Below are positions 50,060 through 58,824 of a DNA stretch of 64,000 nt, one piece after another (position 1 is the stretch's first letter; each line of letters starts with the position of its first letter). Both the position numbers and the translations under genes were made by a program. Under the pieces are notes generated by a model. It was not told the DNA's origin. It searched no databases and was given only the letters and a program-made list of their open reading frames with translations. The DNA is from Prado023 sp963747335 (GTDB taxonomy: Bacteria > Actinomycetota > Actinomycetes > S36-B12 > CAIYMF01), in assembly GCA_963747335.1 (NCBI GenBank), contig CAVVEV010000011.1, forward strand, positions 62,001 to 126,000, given 5' to 3'.

Positions 50060-51612
50060 TCAGCCGTGCTCGGCGCGGACCTCGTCGGCGTGGGCCCGGA
50101 TGGCCGCCCGCTCGTCGGTGGGCAGTGCCCGTGCGTTGCGGATCTGCAGGGCCATCCGGGGGTTGCCAGCCAGAGTCTCGTCATGCCGGATCAGGAAGTC
50201 CCAGTAGAGGGTCGTGAACGGGCACGCCGTCGGACCGATGCGCTGCGCGGGGTCGAACGGGCAGGCCCGGCACGCGTTGGACATGCGCGCGATGTACTTG
50301 CCGGTCGCCACATAGGGCTTGGAGGCCATCACCCCGCCGTCGGCGTACTGCGACATCCCCAGCACGTTGGGCAGCTCCACCCATTCGACGGCATCGACAT
50401 AGACCGCGAGGTACCACTCGTGCACCGCACGCGGGTCGACGCCGAGCAGCTGTGCGAACAGCCCTGTCACCATCAGCCGCTGGATGTGGTGGGCGTAGCC
50501 GAGCCGGAGTGTCTGGCCGATGGCGTCGCGCAGGCATGCCATCGAGGTGTCCCCGGTCCAGTACCACTCGGGGAGCGGCCCTTCGGCGTCGAGCGCGTTG
50601 AGCCCGGCGTACGCGGGCATCCGGGTCCAGTAGATCCCGCGCACGTACTCCCGCCACCCCAGCACCTGGCGGATGAGACCCTCGACGGCGGCCAGGGGTG
50701 CCCGGCCCGCGCGCCACGCGGTCTCCGCGACGGAGATCACCTCGCGCGGGTCGAGCAGCTTGAGGTTCAGGGCGACCGAGATCCGGGAGTGGAACAGCCA
50801 CGGCTCGCCGACCCACATCGCGTCCTGGTAGCGGCCGAACAGGGCCAACCGGTTCTCGATGAAGTCCGTCAACGCGGCGCGCGCCTGCTCCGGGGTGACC
50901 GGCCACCCGAAGTCCTCGACGGTGCCCGGATGCGTTGCGAACCGGGTTCGCACGAGATCGAGCACCTCGGCGGTCACCTTGTCCGGCGGGAACAGGCGCG
51001 GCTCGGGGATCATGCCGGGGCCTGCGGCGGGGAACGCCGACCGGTTGTCGGAGTCGAAGTTCCAGCTGCCTCCGGCCGGCTCCTGACCGTCCATGAGGAC
51101 CCCGTGCCGGCGGCGCATCATCCGGTAGAAGTGCTCCATGCGCAGCTGCTTGCGTCCCGCCGCGTGGGCGGCGAACTCCTCGATCGTGCACAGGTGGTGC
51201 CGGTCGGTGCGAATCTCCAGTGGGATGCGGATACGACGGGCCGCCGCCTGGATCGCCAGGAGCACGCGGTGATCGCCCGGCTCCAGCATGACCAGTCGCT
51301 CGGGCCGATGCCCGGCCACGTCGAGGGCCAGTGCCTCGGCCAGGGTGCTCGGCTCGGGCGGGTCGGAGCTCGCCTGGGGGAAGCGTGCGCCAGCTCCCGG
51401 TACAGCACCGTCCGCCCGGAGGCCCGCATGTCGTCACGGAAGTGCCGCATGCCCGCGAGGAAGACCGCGATGCGCTGCTTGGCCGACCAGACATGCGTGG
51501 ACTCCTCGGCGACCTCGGCCATCCAGATCGCGTCCCGCCCGGGGTCGAAGCCGTCGAGGGCGGCCGACTGCCGGTCCAGCTGGTCACCCAGGACGATCAC
51601 GAGCGTGCGCAC
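50060..51612 (-). pseudogene. Iron-sulfur bacterial cryptochrome/(6-4) photolyase (CryB/PhrB type), frameshifted
   Basis: The N-terminal Rossmann part VRTLVIVLGDQLDRQ...THVWSAKQRIAVFLAGMRHFRDD...TVLYREL starts at GTG 51612. The frame breaks near the C5 run (51376-51380, coding strand), and the remainder from EALALDVAGHRPERLVMLEPGD to the end at 50060 is in another frame. Adding one C restores a protein of about 517 residues. The FAD domain has GWREYVRGIYW and MSQYADGGVMASKPY; the 4Fe-4S ligands are in SMACLRDAI, ACRACPFDP and GPTACPFTTLYW. This enzyme uses light to repair UV photoproducts. A sequencing error is possible. Confidence 0.87.
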
Positions 51613-51701
51613 CCGTGCATTGTGGAGCCACGCGCCGCAGGGTGCAGGCTCGGGAGCCGTCGCGGACGCCCAGGGTGACCGCAGTGAGGGGAGACTGTCC
51701 C

Positions 51702-52388
51702 ATGACCATCCACCGGACTGTGTCCCTCCCCAGTGCTGAGCGCGTCCTGGCGGGGACGCTCGTGTCTGCGGAGCCACCCAGCGGGGCGGCCGTCCTGTTC
51801 GTCCACGGGCTGGGCAGCAGCCGGGCGACGAACGTGGAGCGGGCCGAGGCCGTCACCCGCCACCGTTCGGCGACCTGCCTGGCGGTCGACCTCGGTGGTC
51901 ATGGGGACAGCACCGGCAGGCTCACGCAGATGACGCCGCGGCAGAACCTCGCCGACGTCGTCGCCTCCTACGACATTCTCGCGTCAGTTCCTGGCGTTGA
52001 TCCCGACCGGATCGGGGTGTGCGCGGCCAGCTACGGGGCGTACCTCTCGGTCCTGCTCAGTGCGTCCCGTCCGGTGAACCGGATGCTCCTGCGCGCGCCG
52101 GCCCTGTACGCGGACGACTGCTTCGATCGCGGGCTCGGCCGGCGAAGGCAGGGCGACACGACTTCGGCGCCGACGCCATTGGCCCACCTCGGGCTGTTCC
52201 GGGGCACGGTCACGATCGTCGAGTCCGGGCATGACGAGGTGATCGGCCACGACACCATCGAGGCCTACCTCGCCGCACGTCCCAGCGCCGCGCACGTGAT
52301 CCAGCCGGAGGCGAAGCACGCCCTGACCGACCCAGCGTCGCGGGAGGCCTTCCAGCGGATCGTCGTGGACTTCTTCGACACCCTGTGA
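51702..52388 (+). CDS. Alpha/beta hydrolase
   Basis: 228 residues. VLFVHGLGSSRATN (oxyanion), GHGDSTG, nucleophile elbow VCAASYGAYLSV (Ser in AASYG, a variant of GxSxG), acid ESGHDEVIG and His EAKHALTDP. Length and motifs fit small serine hydrolases (dienelactone-hydrolase/YfhR-like). ATG 51702 has GAGGGGA about 9 nt upstream. Divergent from the photolyase gene. Confidence 0.85.
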   Translation: MTIHRTVSLPSAERVLAGTLVSAEPPSGAAVLFVHGLGSSRATNVERAEAVTRHRSATCLAVDLGGHGDSTGRLTQMTPRQNLADVVASYDILASVPGVDPDRIGVCAASYGAYLSVLLSASRPVNRMLLRAPALYADDCFDRGLGRRRQGDTTSAPTPLAHLGLFRGTVTIVESGHDEVIGHDTIEAYLAARPSAAHVIQPEAKHALTDPASREAFQRIVVDFFDTL

Positions 52389-52415
52389 CCCCACTGCTGG
52401 TTGGGCGACCGCCGC

Positions 52416-53855
52416 TCAGCCGAGGGCCAGCGCGGTGGCGGGGTCAGACATGAAGTCGGCCACCTCGCGCAGCACCCGCGACCCCGTGGCGCCGTCCACG
52501 ACCCGGTGGTCGAACGACAGCGCCAGGGTCAGCACGTCGCGGGCCTCGATCCGGTCGTCCACCACCCAGGGTCGGGCCAGGACCCGGCCGAGGGCGAGGA
52601 TCGCCACCTCGCCCGGGTTCAGGATCGGCGTCCCGCCGTCCACACCGAAGACACCGACGTTGGTGATGGTGATCGTGGACCCGCGCAGGTCCTCCGGCCG
52701 GGACCGCCCTGCTCGGGCGGTCTCGACCAGGCGAGCCAGCGCGTCGCCCATGCCGCGGAGGTCCAGGTCCTGGGCATCCGGGATGCGGGGGACGATCAGC
52801 CCGCGGGGCGAGTCCACGGCGATCCCGAGGTGCACGCTCCTGTGCACCAGGAGGTTCTCGCCGGCCTCGTCCAGGCTTGCGTTCACGGTCGGGTGATGTC
52901 CTGCCGCGCGCACGAGTCCGAGCGCGGCGAACGTCAGGGGCGTCACGGACAGGCCGGCCATGTCCTCCCGGGAGCGCGCGGCCCGGATCAGGGTGGTCAT
53001 GGCCGTCACATCGACGTCGACCCACTCGGTGACGTGCACGGCCGTGAACGCGGACGAGGTCATCGCGTGGGCCATCATGCGACCGACGTGCGTCAGCGGG
53101 ACCACCTCACTGCCACCGCGATCCGCGGCTCGTACCGACGCAGGAGTGGGGGCGACCCGGCTGGGGGCACCGACCCCGCGGGCGGCCCCAGCCGCGCGCG
53201 AGACGTCGTCATGGGTGATCGACCCGTCGGGCCCGGTGGGCACCACCTGCGTGAGGTCCACCCCGAGGTCGCGGGCCAGTCGGCGCACAGGCGGCTTGGC
53301 CCGGACCTGCTCGCCTCCGAGCCGGGTCTCCAGCGCGCGACCGAGCTCCAACCCGCCCTGGCGGACCGGGCGCCCCTGCTCCCCGGGCGGTCCGGGCTCG
53401 ACGTGGTCGGCCCCGTGCGGGGTCCGCCGCGCCCTGCGCAGCGGGGTCTGCTCCGCCTTCACGCCATACCCGACCAGGACGGCCGTGCGTGCGGGCTCGC
53501 CTGCAGCGGCGGGGGCGCCTGCTGCACCCGCACCGGCACTCCCGCCAGTACCTCCGCCCAGCTCCGCCTCGGCCTCGGGCGCGGCCGGTGCCTCGTGGGC
53601 GCCCGGAAGCGGCGCCACCCCGTCCTCGATCCGGATGATCGGCTGCCCGACCGGCACGACGTCACCGGGTGCCGCCAGGAGCTCGACCACGACACCGGCG
53701 TAGGGGCTGGGCAGCTCGACAGCAGCCTTGGCGGTCTCCACCTCGAGCAGGATCTGGTTCACCACGACCGCGTCGCCGACGGCCACCCGCCAGCCGAGGA
53801 CCTCGGCCTCGGTCAGGCCCTCGCCGGCGTCCGGCATCCGGAACTCATTCAGCAC
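52416..53855 (-). CDS. bkdC: 2-oxoacid dehydrogenase E2 (dihydrolipoamide acyltransferase), branched-chain type
   Basis: 479 residues. One lipoyl domain (1-78) with the lipoylated Lys43 in EVETAKAAVELP; a flexible Ala/Gly/Pro linker; peripheral-subunit-binding domain KPPVRRLARDLGVDLTQV at about 200-235; and the catalytic acyltransferase domain ending in LALSFDHRVVDGATGSRV with the HxxxDG motif. Third gene of an E1-alpha/E1-beta/E2 operon. Since actinobacteria use a single-chain AceE for pyruvate, this heterodimeric-E1 complex most likely acts on branched-chain 2-oxoacids from Val, Leu and Ile. Confidence 0.92.
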   Translation of the reverse strand: MLNEFRMPDAGEGLTEAEVLGWRVAVGDAVVVNQILLEVETAKAAVELPSPYAGVVVELLAAPGDVVPVGQPIIRIEDGVAPLPGAHEAPAAPEAEAELGGGTGGSAGAGAAGAPAAAGEPARTAVLVGYGVKAEQTPLRRARRTPHGADHVEPGPPGEQGRPVRQGGLELGRALETRLGGEQVRAKPPVRRLARDLGVDLTQVVPTGPDGSITHDDVSRAAGAARGVGAPSRVAPTPASVRAADRGGSEVVPLTHVGRMMAHAMTSSAFTAVHVTEWVDVDVTAMTTLIRAARSREDMAGLSVTPLTFAALGLVRAAGHHPTVNASLDEAGENLLVHRSVHLGIAVDSPRGLIVPRIPDAQDLDLRGMGDALARLVETARAGRSRPEDLRGSTITITNVGVFGVDGGTPILNPGEVAILALGRVLARPWVVDDRIEARDVLTLALSFDHRVVDGATGSRVLREVADFMSDPATALALG

Positions 53856-53864
53856 GGCGCCTCC

Positions 53865-54842
53865 TCAGTAGGCCATCGACCGGTCGACCGCCTCGAGGAT
53901 GCGGTCCAGGTCGGGCAGGTAGATGTCCTCGATGCGCGACGGCGGGTACGGCGCATGGAACCCGCCGACCCGAAGCACGGGGGCCTCGAGCTGGTAGAAG
54001 CACTCCTGGGTCACCTCAGCGGCGATCTCGGCACCGACACCACCGACCACCGGGGCCTCGTGCACCACGATCAGCCGACCGGTACGGCCCACCGACTCGA
54101 CGATCGTGGCCATGTCCAGCGGCGCGAGGCTCCGCACATCGATGACCTCGAGGTCGCGGTCGGTGTCAGCCAGTGCAGCGTCCAGGCATGTGCGCACCAC
54201 CGGGCCCCAGCACACCAGCGTCGCGTCGTGGCCCCGCTTGACGATGCGCGCCGTGAACAGCTCAGGCAGCGGCGCCAGCGGCGCATCGACGTCCACCTCG
54301 CCCTTGTCCCAGTAGCGCCGCTTCGGCTCGAAGAACATCACCGGGTCCGGATGGGCGATCGCCTGACGGATCATCATGAAGGCATCGGCCGGGGTGCTCG
54401 GGGTGACGATCCGCAGCCCCGGGGTGTGCGCGAAGTAGGCCTCGGGGGACTCGGAGTGGTGCTCCACGGCGCCGATCCCGCCGCCGTTCGGCACACGGAT
54501 CACGATCCGCATCGACAGGGTGCCGGCGGAGCGCAGGTGCAGCCGGGCGACCTGCGTGGTGATCTGGTCGAACGCCGGGAAGATGAACCCGTCGAACTGG
54601 ATCTCAGCCACAGGCGAGTACCCGCGCATTGCCAGGCCGACGGCAGTGCCGATGATCCCGCTCTCTGCCAGGGGCGTGTCGATGACCCGGTCCTCGCCGT
54701 ACTGGGCCTGCAGCCCGTCGGTGACGCGGAACACCCCACCGAGGCGGCCGATGTCCTCGCCCATGAGCAGGACCTTGGGGTCGTCGCGCATCGCCGCTGC
54801 AAGCCCGGCATTCAGGGCCCTGGCCATCGTGAGCACGGCCAT
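53865..54842 (-). CDS. bkdB: 2-oxoacid dehydrogenase E1 beta subunit
   Basis: 325 residues, standard length. LTMARALNAGLAAAMRDDPKVLLMGEDIG at the N-terminus, DTPLAESGIIGTAVGLAMRG, VRVPNGGGIGAVEHHSESPEAYFAHTPGLRIVTPSTP and MFFEPKRRYW are the conserved blocks of BkdB/AcoB. With E1-alpha it decarboxylates the 2-oxoacid with thiamine diphosphate and acylates the E2 lipoyl group. One nt separates its ATG from the E1-alpha stop. Confidence 0.94.
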   Translation of the reverse strand: MAVLTMARALNAGLAAAMRDDPKVLLMGEDIGRLGGVFRVTDGLQAQYGEDRVIDTPLAESGIIGTAVGLAMRGYSPVAEIQFDGFIFPAFDQITTQVARLHLRSAGTLSMRIVIRVPNGGGIGAVEHHSESPEAYFAHTPGLRIVTPSTPADAFMMIRQAIAHPDPVMFFEPKRRYWDKGEVDVDAPLAPLPELFTARIVKRGHDATLVCWGPVVRTCLDAALADTDRDLEVIDVRSLAPLDMATIVESVGRTGRLIVVHEAPVVGGVGAEIAAEVTQECFYQLEAPVLRVGGFHAPYPPSRIEDIYLPDLDRILEAVDRSMAY

Positions 54843-54843
54843 G

Positions 54844-55932
54844 TCAGTGCCCCCGTCCCGCGTCCGCGAAGCCGGCGAGGTAGGTGGTCAGCCAGGCCCG
54901 GTCCCGGTCCACGATCGGATGATCGGTGGCGTAGAGGTGGTCGAACATCGAGACCGGCGTCGGATCGGGCATCGCCCGGCACGCGGCGCGCATGTGCTCT
55001 CCGAGGGCATCCGCCCCGGCCTCGACCTCGGCCAGGAACGCCGCGTCGGCGATGCCCGAGCGTGAGATGTGCGCCCGTACCCGCTCGATCGGGTCCTTGA
55101 GCTTCCATGCCTCACCCTCGGCCGTCGTCCGGTACCGGGTTGGGTCATCGGAGGTGGTGTGCGCGCCCATCCGGTAGGTGAAGGCCTCGACCAGCGTCGG
55201 ACCGCCGCCGCGACGGGCCCGGTCCAGCGCCGCGGTCACGACCGCCTCGACCGCCAGGACGTCGTTGCCGTCCACCCGCACACCGGGGAACCCGTAGCCG
55301 GCCGCGCGCTTGAACAGCGGGATCCGGGTCTGGCGCTCCAGGGGCTCGGAGATCGCCCACTGGTTGTTCTGGCAGAAGAAGACAACGGGCGCGTCGTTGA
55401 CCGCGGCATAGACGAACGCCTCGGCGACGTCACCCTGGGAGGAGGCGCCGTCACCGAAGCAGACCACGACGGCATCGTCGGTCGCGTCGCGCTGTATGCC
55501 CATCGCGTAGCCGACGGCGTGCAGGGTCTGGTCGCCGATGACGATCGTGTAGAGGCTGAAGCCGTGCTCGGCTGGGTCCCAGCCACCCAGTGTCGTCCCG
55601 CGGAAGAGCCCCAGAAGCGTGACTGGGTCCACGCCACGCACGTAGGCCATCCCGTGCTCGCGGTAGGTCGGGAAGATCCGGTCGGTGGCGCGCGTGGCCC
55701 GGGCAGCGCCCACCTGGGCGGCCTCCTGGCCCTGGCAGGGTGCCCACAGCCCGAGCTCGCCATGGCGCTGCAGGGCGGTGGCCTCGGCGTCGAGCCGGCG
55801 CACCATCACCAGGTCGGCATACCGGTGACGCCAGGCGGAGTCGGTCAGCGACAGGGCGTAGTCCGGATGCTCGACCAGAACCCCCTCGGGGGTGAGCAGC
55901 TGGACGAGCTCGGGCCCGCCGTCGACGGCCAT
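54844..55932 (-). CDS. bkdA: 2-oxoacid dehydrogenase E1 alpha subunit
   Basis: 362 residues. The thiamine diphosphate motif GDGASSQGDVAEAFVYAAVNDAPVVFFCQNNQWAIS (GDG-N27-NN) is intact, with the preceding YREHGMAYVRGVDP and the phosphorylation-loop-like YRMGAHTTSDDPTRYR. ATG 55932 is the natural start (ELVQLLTPEGVLVEHPDY). First gene of the bkd operon. No E3 (dihydrolipoamide dehydrogenase) gene is adjacent; the complex presumably uses the shared cellular E3. Confidence 0.94.
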   Translation of the reverse strand: MAVDGGPELVQLLTPEGVLVEHPDYALSLTDSAWRHRYADLVMVRRLDAEATALQRHGELGLWAPCQGQEAAQVGAARATRATDRIFPTYREHGMAYVRGVDPVTLLGLFRGTTLGGWDPAEHGFSLYTIVIGDQTLHAVGYAMGIQRDATDDAVVVCFGDGASSQGDVAEAFVYAAVNDAPVVFFCQNNQWAISEPLERQTRIPLFKRAAGYGFPGVRVDGNDVLAVEAVVTAALDRARRGGGPTLVEAFTYRMGAHTTSDDPTRYRTTAEGEAWKLKDPIERVRAHISRSGIADAAFLAEVEAGADALGEHMRAACRAMPDPTPVSMFDHLYATDHPIVDRDRAWLTTYLAGFADAGRGH

Positions 55933-56071
55933 CTGCGCACGCCTCCTCCCGGGGCGACCCCGTCGGGTGTCGCCCGCGGTGCGCCCCAGCCGAAGCATCG
56001 CAGGCTCAGGACACGTGTGGCCCGGTGGAGCGCCGCCGGGCGGCAGCCTGCGCAGGGCTGTCCAGGCGCTG

Positions 56072-56365
56072 CTACGACGCCGGGCCGTCGACCTCGCGGG
56101 GCATCGCCTTCTGGGCGTACGTGGCCCAGTTGGTCTCGAGGGCCTCGATGAGCTGGGTGACCATCAGCGGGGACAGGTTCACCCGGGCCACGACGACACC
56201 CTGCATGTCCGGTGCCGTCGCGAAGTCGATCCGCGCGAAGTCCAGGGTGAACTCGTACGGGCTGTGCGACACACGCGCGAAGTTGGCCCAGACCCCGCCC
56301 TTGTGCGCGTCGGGCATCTCGAGGGAGACGTGCACCTGCTGGGGGTCGTTCGGCTGCTCGGACAT
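56072..56365 (-). CDS. DUF3467 family protein
   Basis: 97 residues. ANFARVSHSPYEFTLDFARID and VVVARVNLSPLMVTQLIEALETNWATY are the DUF3467 signature (Y.N...v..s..ef.lDF, vv..RV..sp..a..l...L). Small cytoplasmic protein of unknown function; sits between the CPBP protease and the bkd operon on the same strand. Homologues are widespread and usually single genes. Confidence 0.88.
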   Translation of the reverse strand: MSEQPNDPQQVHVSLEMPDAHKGGVWANFARVSHSPYEFTLDFARIDFATAPDMQGVVVARVNLSPLMVTQLIEALETNWATYAQKAMPREVDGPAS

Positions 56366-56380
56366 GGTCGGGAGTCTGCC

Positions 56381-57178
56381 TCAGCCGACAGACGGCAGCC
56401 AGTCCACCCGACCCTCGAGCACGGCGTACCCCACGAACGCCACGATGTCGATCAGCGCGTGGGCCACGATCAACGGCATCACCCGACCCCAGCGGACGAA
56501 CAGCCAGCCGAACAGCACCCCCATGGCCATGTTGCCCAGGAGCCCGCCGATCCCCTGGTAGAGGTGGTAGCTGCCTCGCACGAGCGCGCTCGTGCCGATC
56601 GTCGCGCCTGGACCCCATCCGAGCTGCGTGAGCCGGCGCATCACGAACCCGATGACGAGGACCTCCTCGACGACCGAGTTCTGAAGCGCAGCCCCGATCA
56701 GCACCGGCCATCGCCACACCTCGTCGGGAAGCGCCTGCGCGACGACGGCGAGGTTGACCCCCGCCTGGTAGGCCACCAGGTAGCCAACCAGACCGATGCC
56801 GCCGACCACGGCCGCCAGCCCGGCTCCGCGCAGGAGGTCGCGCCCCGGTTGGGTGAGGTCCACGCCGATCGCGCGGAGGCCCTCGCCGGAGCGCACCAGC
56901 AGGTACCAGACAAGGGCGACCGGGGCCAGGGCGAAGCCGATGCGCAGGACCTGACGCACGAGATCCAGCACCGGGCGACCGGGGGCCAGGGAGTCGTTGA
57001 GGACGGCCGTCTGCCCCGCCAGGGGGACCCCGCTGGTCAGGTCGGCCAGGAAGCTGACGATCGAGTAGATCCCGGAGCGGCCCAGCGAGAGCGCCAGGAC
57101 GATCAGGATCTCGGCCACGATCATGCCGCGGGTCAGGCCCGGGGGGCGCTGGCCACGAGGGCCCACGCCGGCGGTCAC
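56381..57178 (-). CDS. CPBP family intramembrane metalloprotease-like protein
   Basis: 265 residues, about seven to eight membrane spans. The CAAX-protease pattern is present: EE pair in NSVVEEVLVIGFVMRRL, His in LVRGSYHLYQGIGG, and His in PLIVAHALIDIVAF. The usual EExxxR reads EEVLVI here, so the motif-1 Arg is replaced by Ile; the other two motifs are normal, so this may be a subfamily trait. GTG 57178 overlaps the glycosyltransferase stop (GTGA); ATG 57124 is an alternative. Confidence 0.85.
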   Translation of the reverse strand: MTAGVGPRGQRPPGLTRGMIVAEILIVLALSLGRSGIYSIVSFLADLTSGVPLAGQTAVLNDSLAPGRPVLDLVRQVLRIGFALAPVALVWYLLVRSGEGLRAIGVDLTQPGRDLLRGAGLAAVVGGIGLVGYLVAYQAGVNLAVVAQALPDEVWRWPVLIGAALQNSVVEEVLVIGFVMRRLTQLGWGPGATIGTSALVRGSYHLYQGIGGLLGNMAMGVLFGWLFVRWGRVMPLIVAHALIDIVAFVGYAVLEGRVDWLPSVG

Positions 57179-58464
57179 TGCGGGACGTCCAACAGCCTGC
57201 CCGGAGGGGTTTCGAAGTGCGGCGGGCGCAGCGCCCTGCGGGCCTCGGCCATCTGGTGGCGCGGGTCCTCGGGGCTGGAGCCGAGGGCAGCCGCGGACTG
57301 CGCGTACACCTCGGTGGTAAGGCGGGCGAGGTCCCGCCAGCCGTAGTCGGTGAGGACGGACTCCCGGGCTCGCTCGGCCCGCTCGTGCGTGGCCCGCGGA
57401 TCGGCCAGTGCCGCGTTGACGGTCCTTGCCAGGCTGTCGGCCTCCCCGGGCGTGAAGGTCACGGCCCGCCGGTCCTCGTCGGCGAACTCCGCCAACCCAC
57501 CGGTCTGCGACACGATGAGAGGTGTCCCGATCGCGGCAGCCTCGAGGGCGACCAGACCGAACGGCTCGTACAGGCTGGGAGCCACCACCAGGTCCGCAGC
57601 AGCGACGATGGCGCGCAGGTCCTCCTCGCTGACCCAGCCGAGGAAGCGCACGGCAGCGTCGAGCCCGAGGTGGGCAGCCTGCCGCTGCACGTCGTCGAGG
57701 TAGCTGCCGCGTCCGGCGACCAGGAGGCGAATGCCCGGATGCGCCTGGCGCAGGGCCGGCATCGCCGATATGAGCGTCTGCACCCCCTTCTCCCACTCGA
57801 CGCGGCCCGTGTAGGCGATGAGGGGGTGGGCGTCGGCGTTCTCGGCGCTGATTCGAGCGGTCTCGAACTCTGGGCGCCTCCAGTCATCGGGCTCGATCCC
57901 GTTGGGCACCACGTGGGAGTTCCCCACGCCGAACAGCGTGCGCACCTCGCCGTGCATCGTGGCCGAGCACGTGATCACGGCATCGGCGGTGTTGGCCAGC
58001 CACCACTCGATCCCGTGGATCGCCGTGGACAGCTCGGTGGTGACCCACCCGCGGTTCCTTCCCGCCTCCGTGGCATGGATCGTGGCGGTCAGCGGCGCCC
58101 CGGAGCACCGGCGCAGGTCGACGGCGGCGTGGGCGACCATCCAGTCGTGCGCGTGGATGACGTCGGGCTGCCAGTCGGCGAACAGGGCATTCCCGTGACC
58201 ACAGAACTCGCACTCCATCTCCGCGACGTGGGCGAGCAGGTCGCGGGGGTCGTATGTCGAGGGGTCGATCGTCGCGCGCAGCAGCCGGACCGGGCTGGTG
58301 GAGCCCCAGGGCACCCGAGCTGGCGCGGCCGAGTTCGGCGCCTGGGTGATCACGACCACATCGTGGCCGTTGGCGGCCTGCGCGTTGGCCAGTGCGTGGA
58401 CATGACGGCCCAGCCCCCCGTACATCACAGGGGGGTACTCCCACGTCAGGTGAAGGATGCGCAT
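57175..58464 (-). CDS. Glycosyltransferase family 4 (starch/glycogen-synthase-like)
   Basis: 429 residues, GT-B fold. N-terminal domain starts MRILHLTWEYPPVMYGGLGRHVHALA, the opening of GT4/GT5-like synthases (with the KxGGL-like GGLGRHV loop). VIHAHDWMVAHAA follows. C-terminal domain holds the nucleotide-sugar site: YTGRVEWEKGVQTLI and PSLYEPFGLVALEAAAIGTP (ExxxxxGxxxxE pattern). Resembles the GlgM/Rv1212c type that makes maltose-1-phosphate or extends alpha-glucans; specificity is inference. It overlaps the CPBP gene by four bases. Confidence 0.88.
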   Translation of the reverse strand: MRILHLTWEYPPVMYGGLGRHVHALANAQAANGHDVVVITQAPNSAAPARVPWGSTSPVRLLRATIDPSTYDPRDLLAHVAEMECEFCGHGNALFADWQPDVIHAHDWMVAHAAVDLRRCSGAPLTATIHATEAGRNRGWVTTELSTAIHGIEWWLANTADAVITCSATMHGEVRTLFGVGNSHVVPNGIEPDDWRRPEFETARISAENADAHPLIAYTGRVEWEKGVQTLISAMPALRQAHPGIRLLVAGRGSYLDDVQRQAAHLGLDAAVRFLGWVSEEDLRAIVAAADLVVAPSLYEPFGLVALEAAAIGTPLIVSQTGGLAEFADEDRRAVTFTPGEADSLARTVNAALADPRATHERAERARESVLTDYGWRDLARLTTEVYAQSAAALGSSPEDPRHQMAEARRALRPPHFETPPGRLLDVPQ

Positions 58465-58824
58465 AGTGCTTGGATCCTACGTCGGAGTCGTCGTCCGGTA
58501 GTGGGCAGCGGGAGCGTACGGGGCCCTGTTCATCCTGCCGGTCAGGGTGGTCCTCGGATTCGGCGGGGCGCCCGCGGCGACCCCCGTGCGACACATGCTC
58601 AAGGCCCTGCCCCGCGGAGCCGATACACCCTGCGGGGCCACCGAGCAAGGGCTGGTGGGCCCGAAGAACGCTGCCATGATGCCCGAATGACGCGCTGATC
58701 ACGCTGCCGTCATGGGCATGATCCTACGTTCCGCCTGCGCTGCACAGGCTTGGGGGACCAGGACTGCTGCTCGCACCCGCCTCGGGGCGAGGCGGGTCCG
58801 GGATCTCACGGATGGTGGCAGTCA
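58465..58824. other. 360-bp intergenic region
   Basis: Separates the divergent glycosyltransferase and peroxidase genes. Apart from a hairpin at 58775-58797 and a 10-bp direct repeat GATCCTACGT (58473-58482; its last nine bases again at 58721-58729 after a G) I see no gene or clear promoter. Confidence 0.6.
58775..58797 (+). promoter_or_regulatory. Perfect hairpin in the peroxidase leader
   Basis: ACCCGCCTCG (58775-58784) pairs with CGAGGCGGGT (58788-58797) with a GGG loop, 27 nt before ATG 58825. It could act as a leader structure that limits transcription or translation of the large peroxidase gene. It also argues that the longer frame from TTG 58750 is not the real start. Confidence 0.5.

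Noticed and set aside
52401..55100. 899-residue open frame on the plus strand opposite the bkd operon
   Set aside because: It is antisense to three clearly conserved genes; its translation is Gly/Arg/His-rich with no family motif. High GC makes such long shadow frames common.
58750..58824. TTG 58750 as the peroxidase start
   Set aside because: The extension has no signal-peptide character and contains a perfect hairpin; ATG 58825 leads directly into a good Sec signal.
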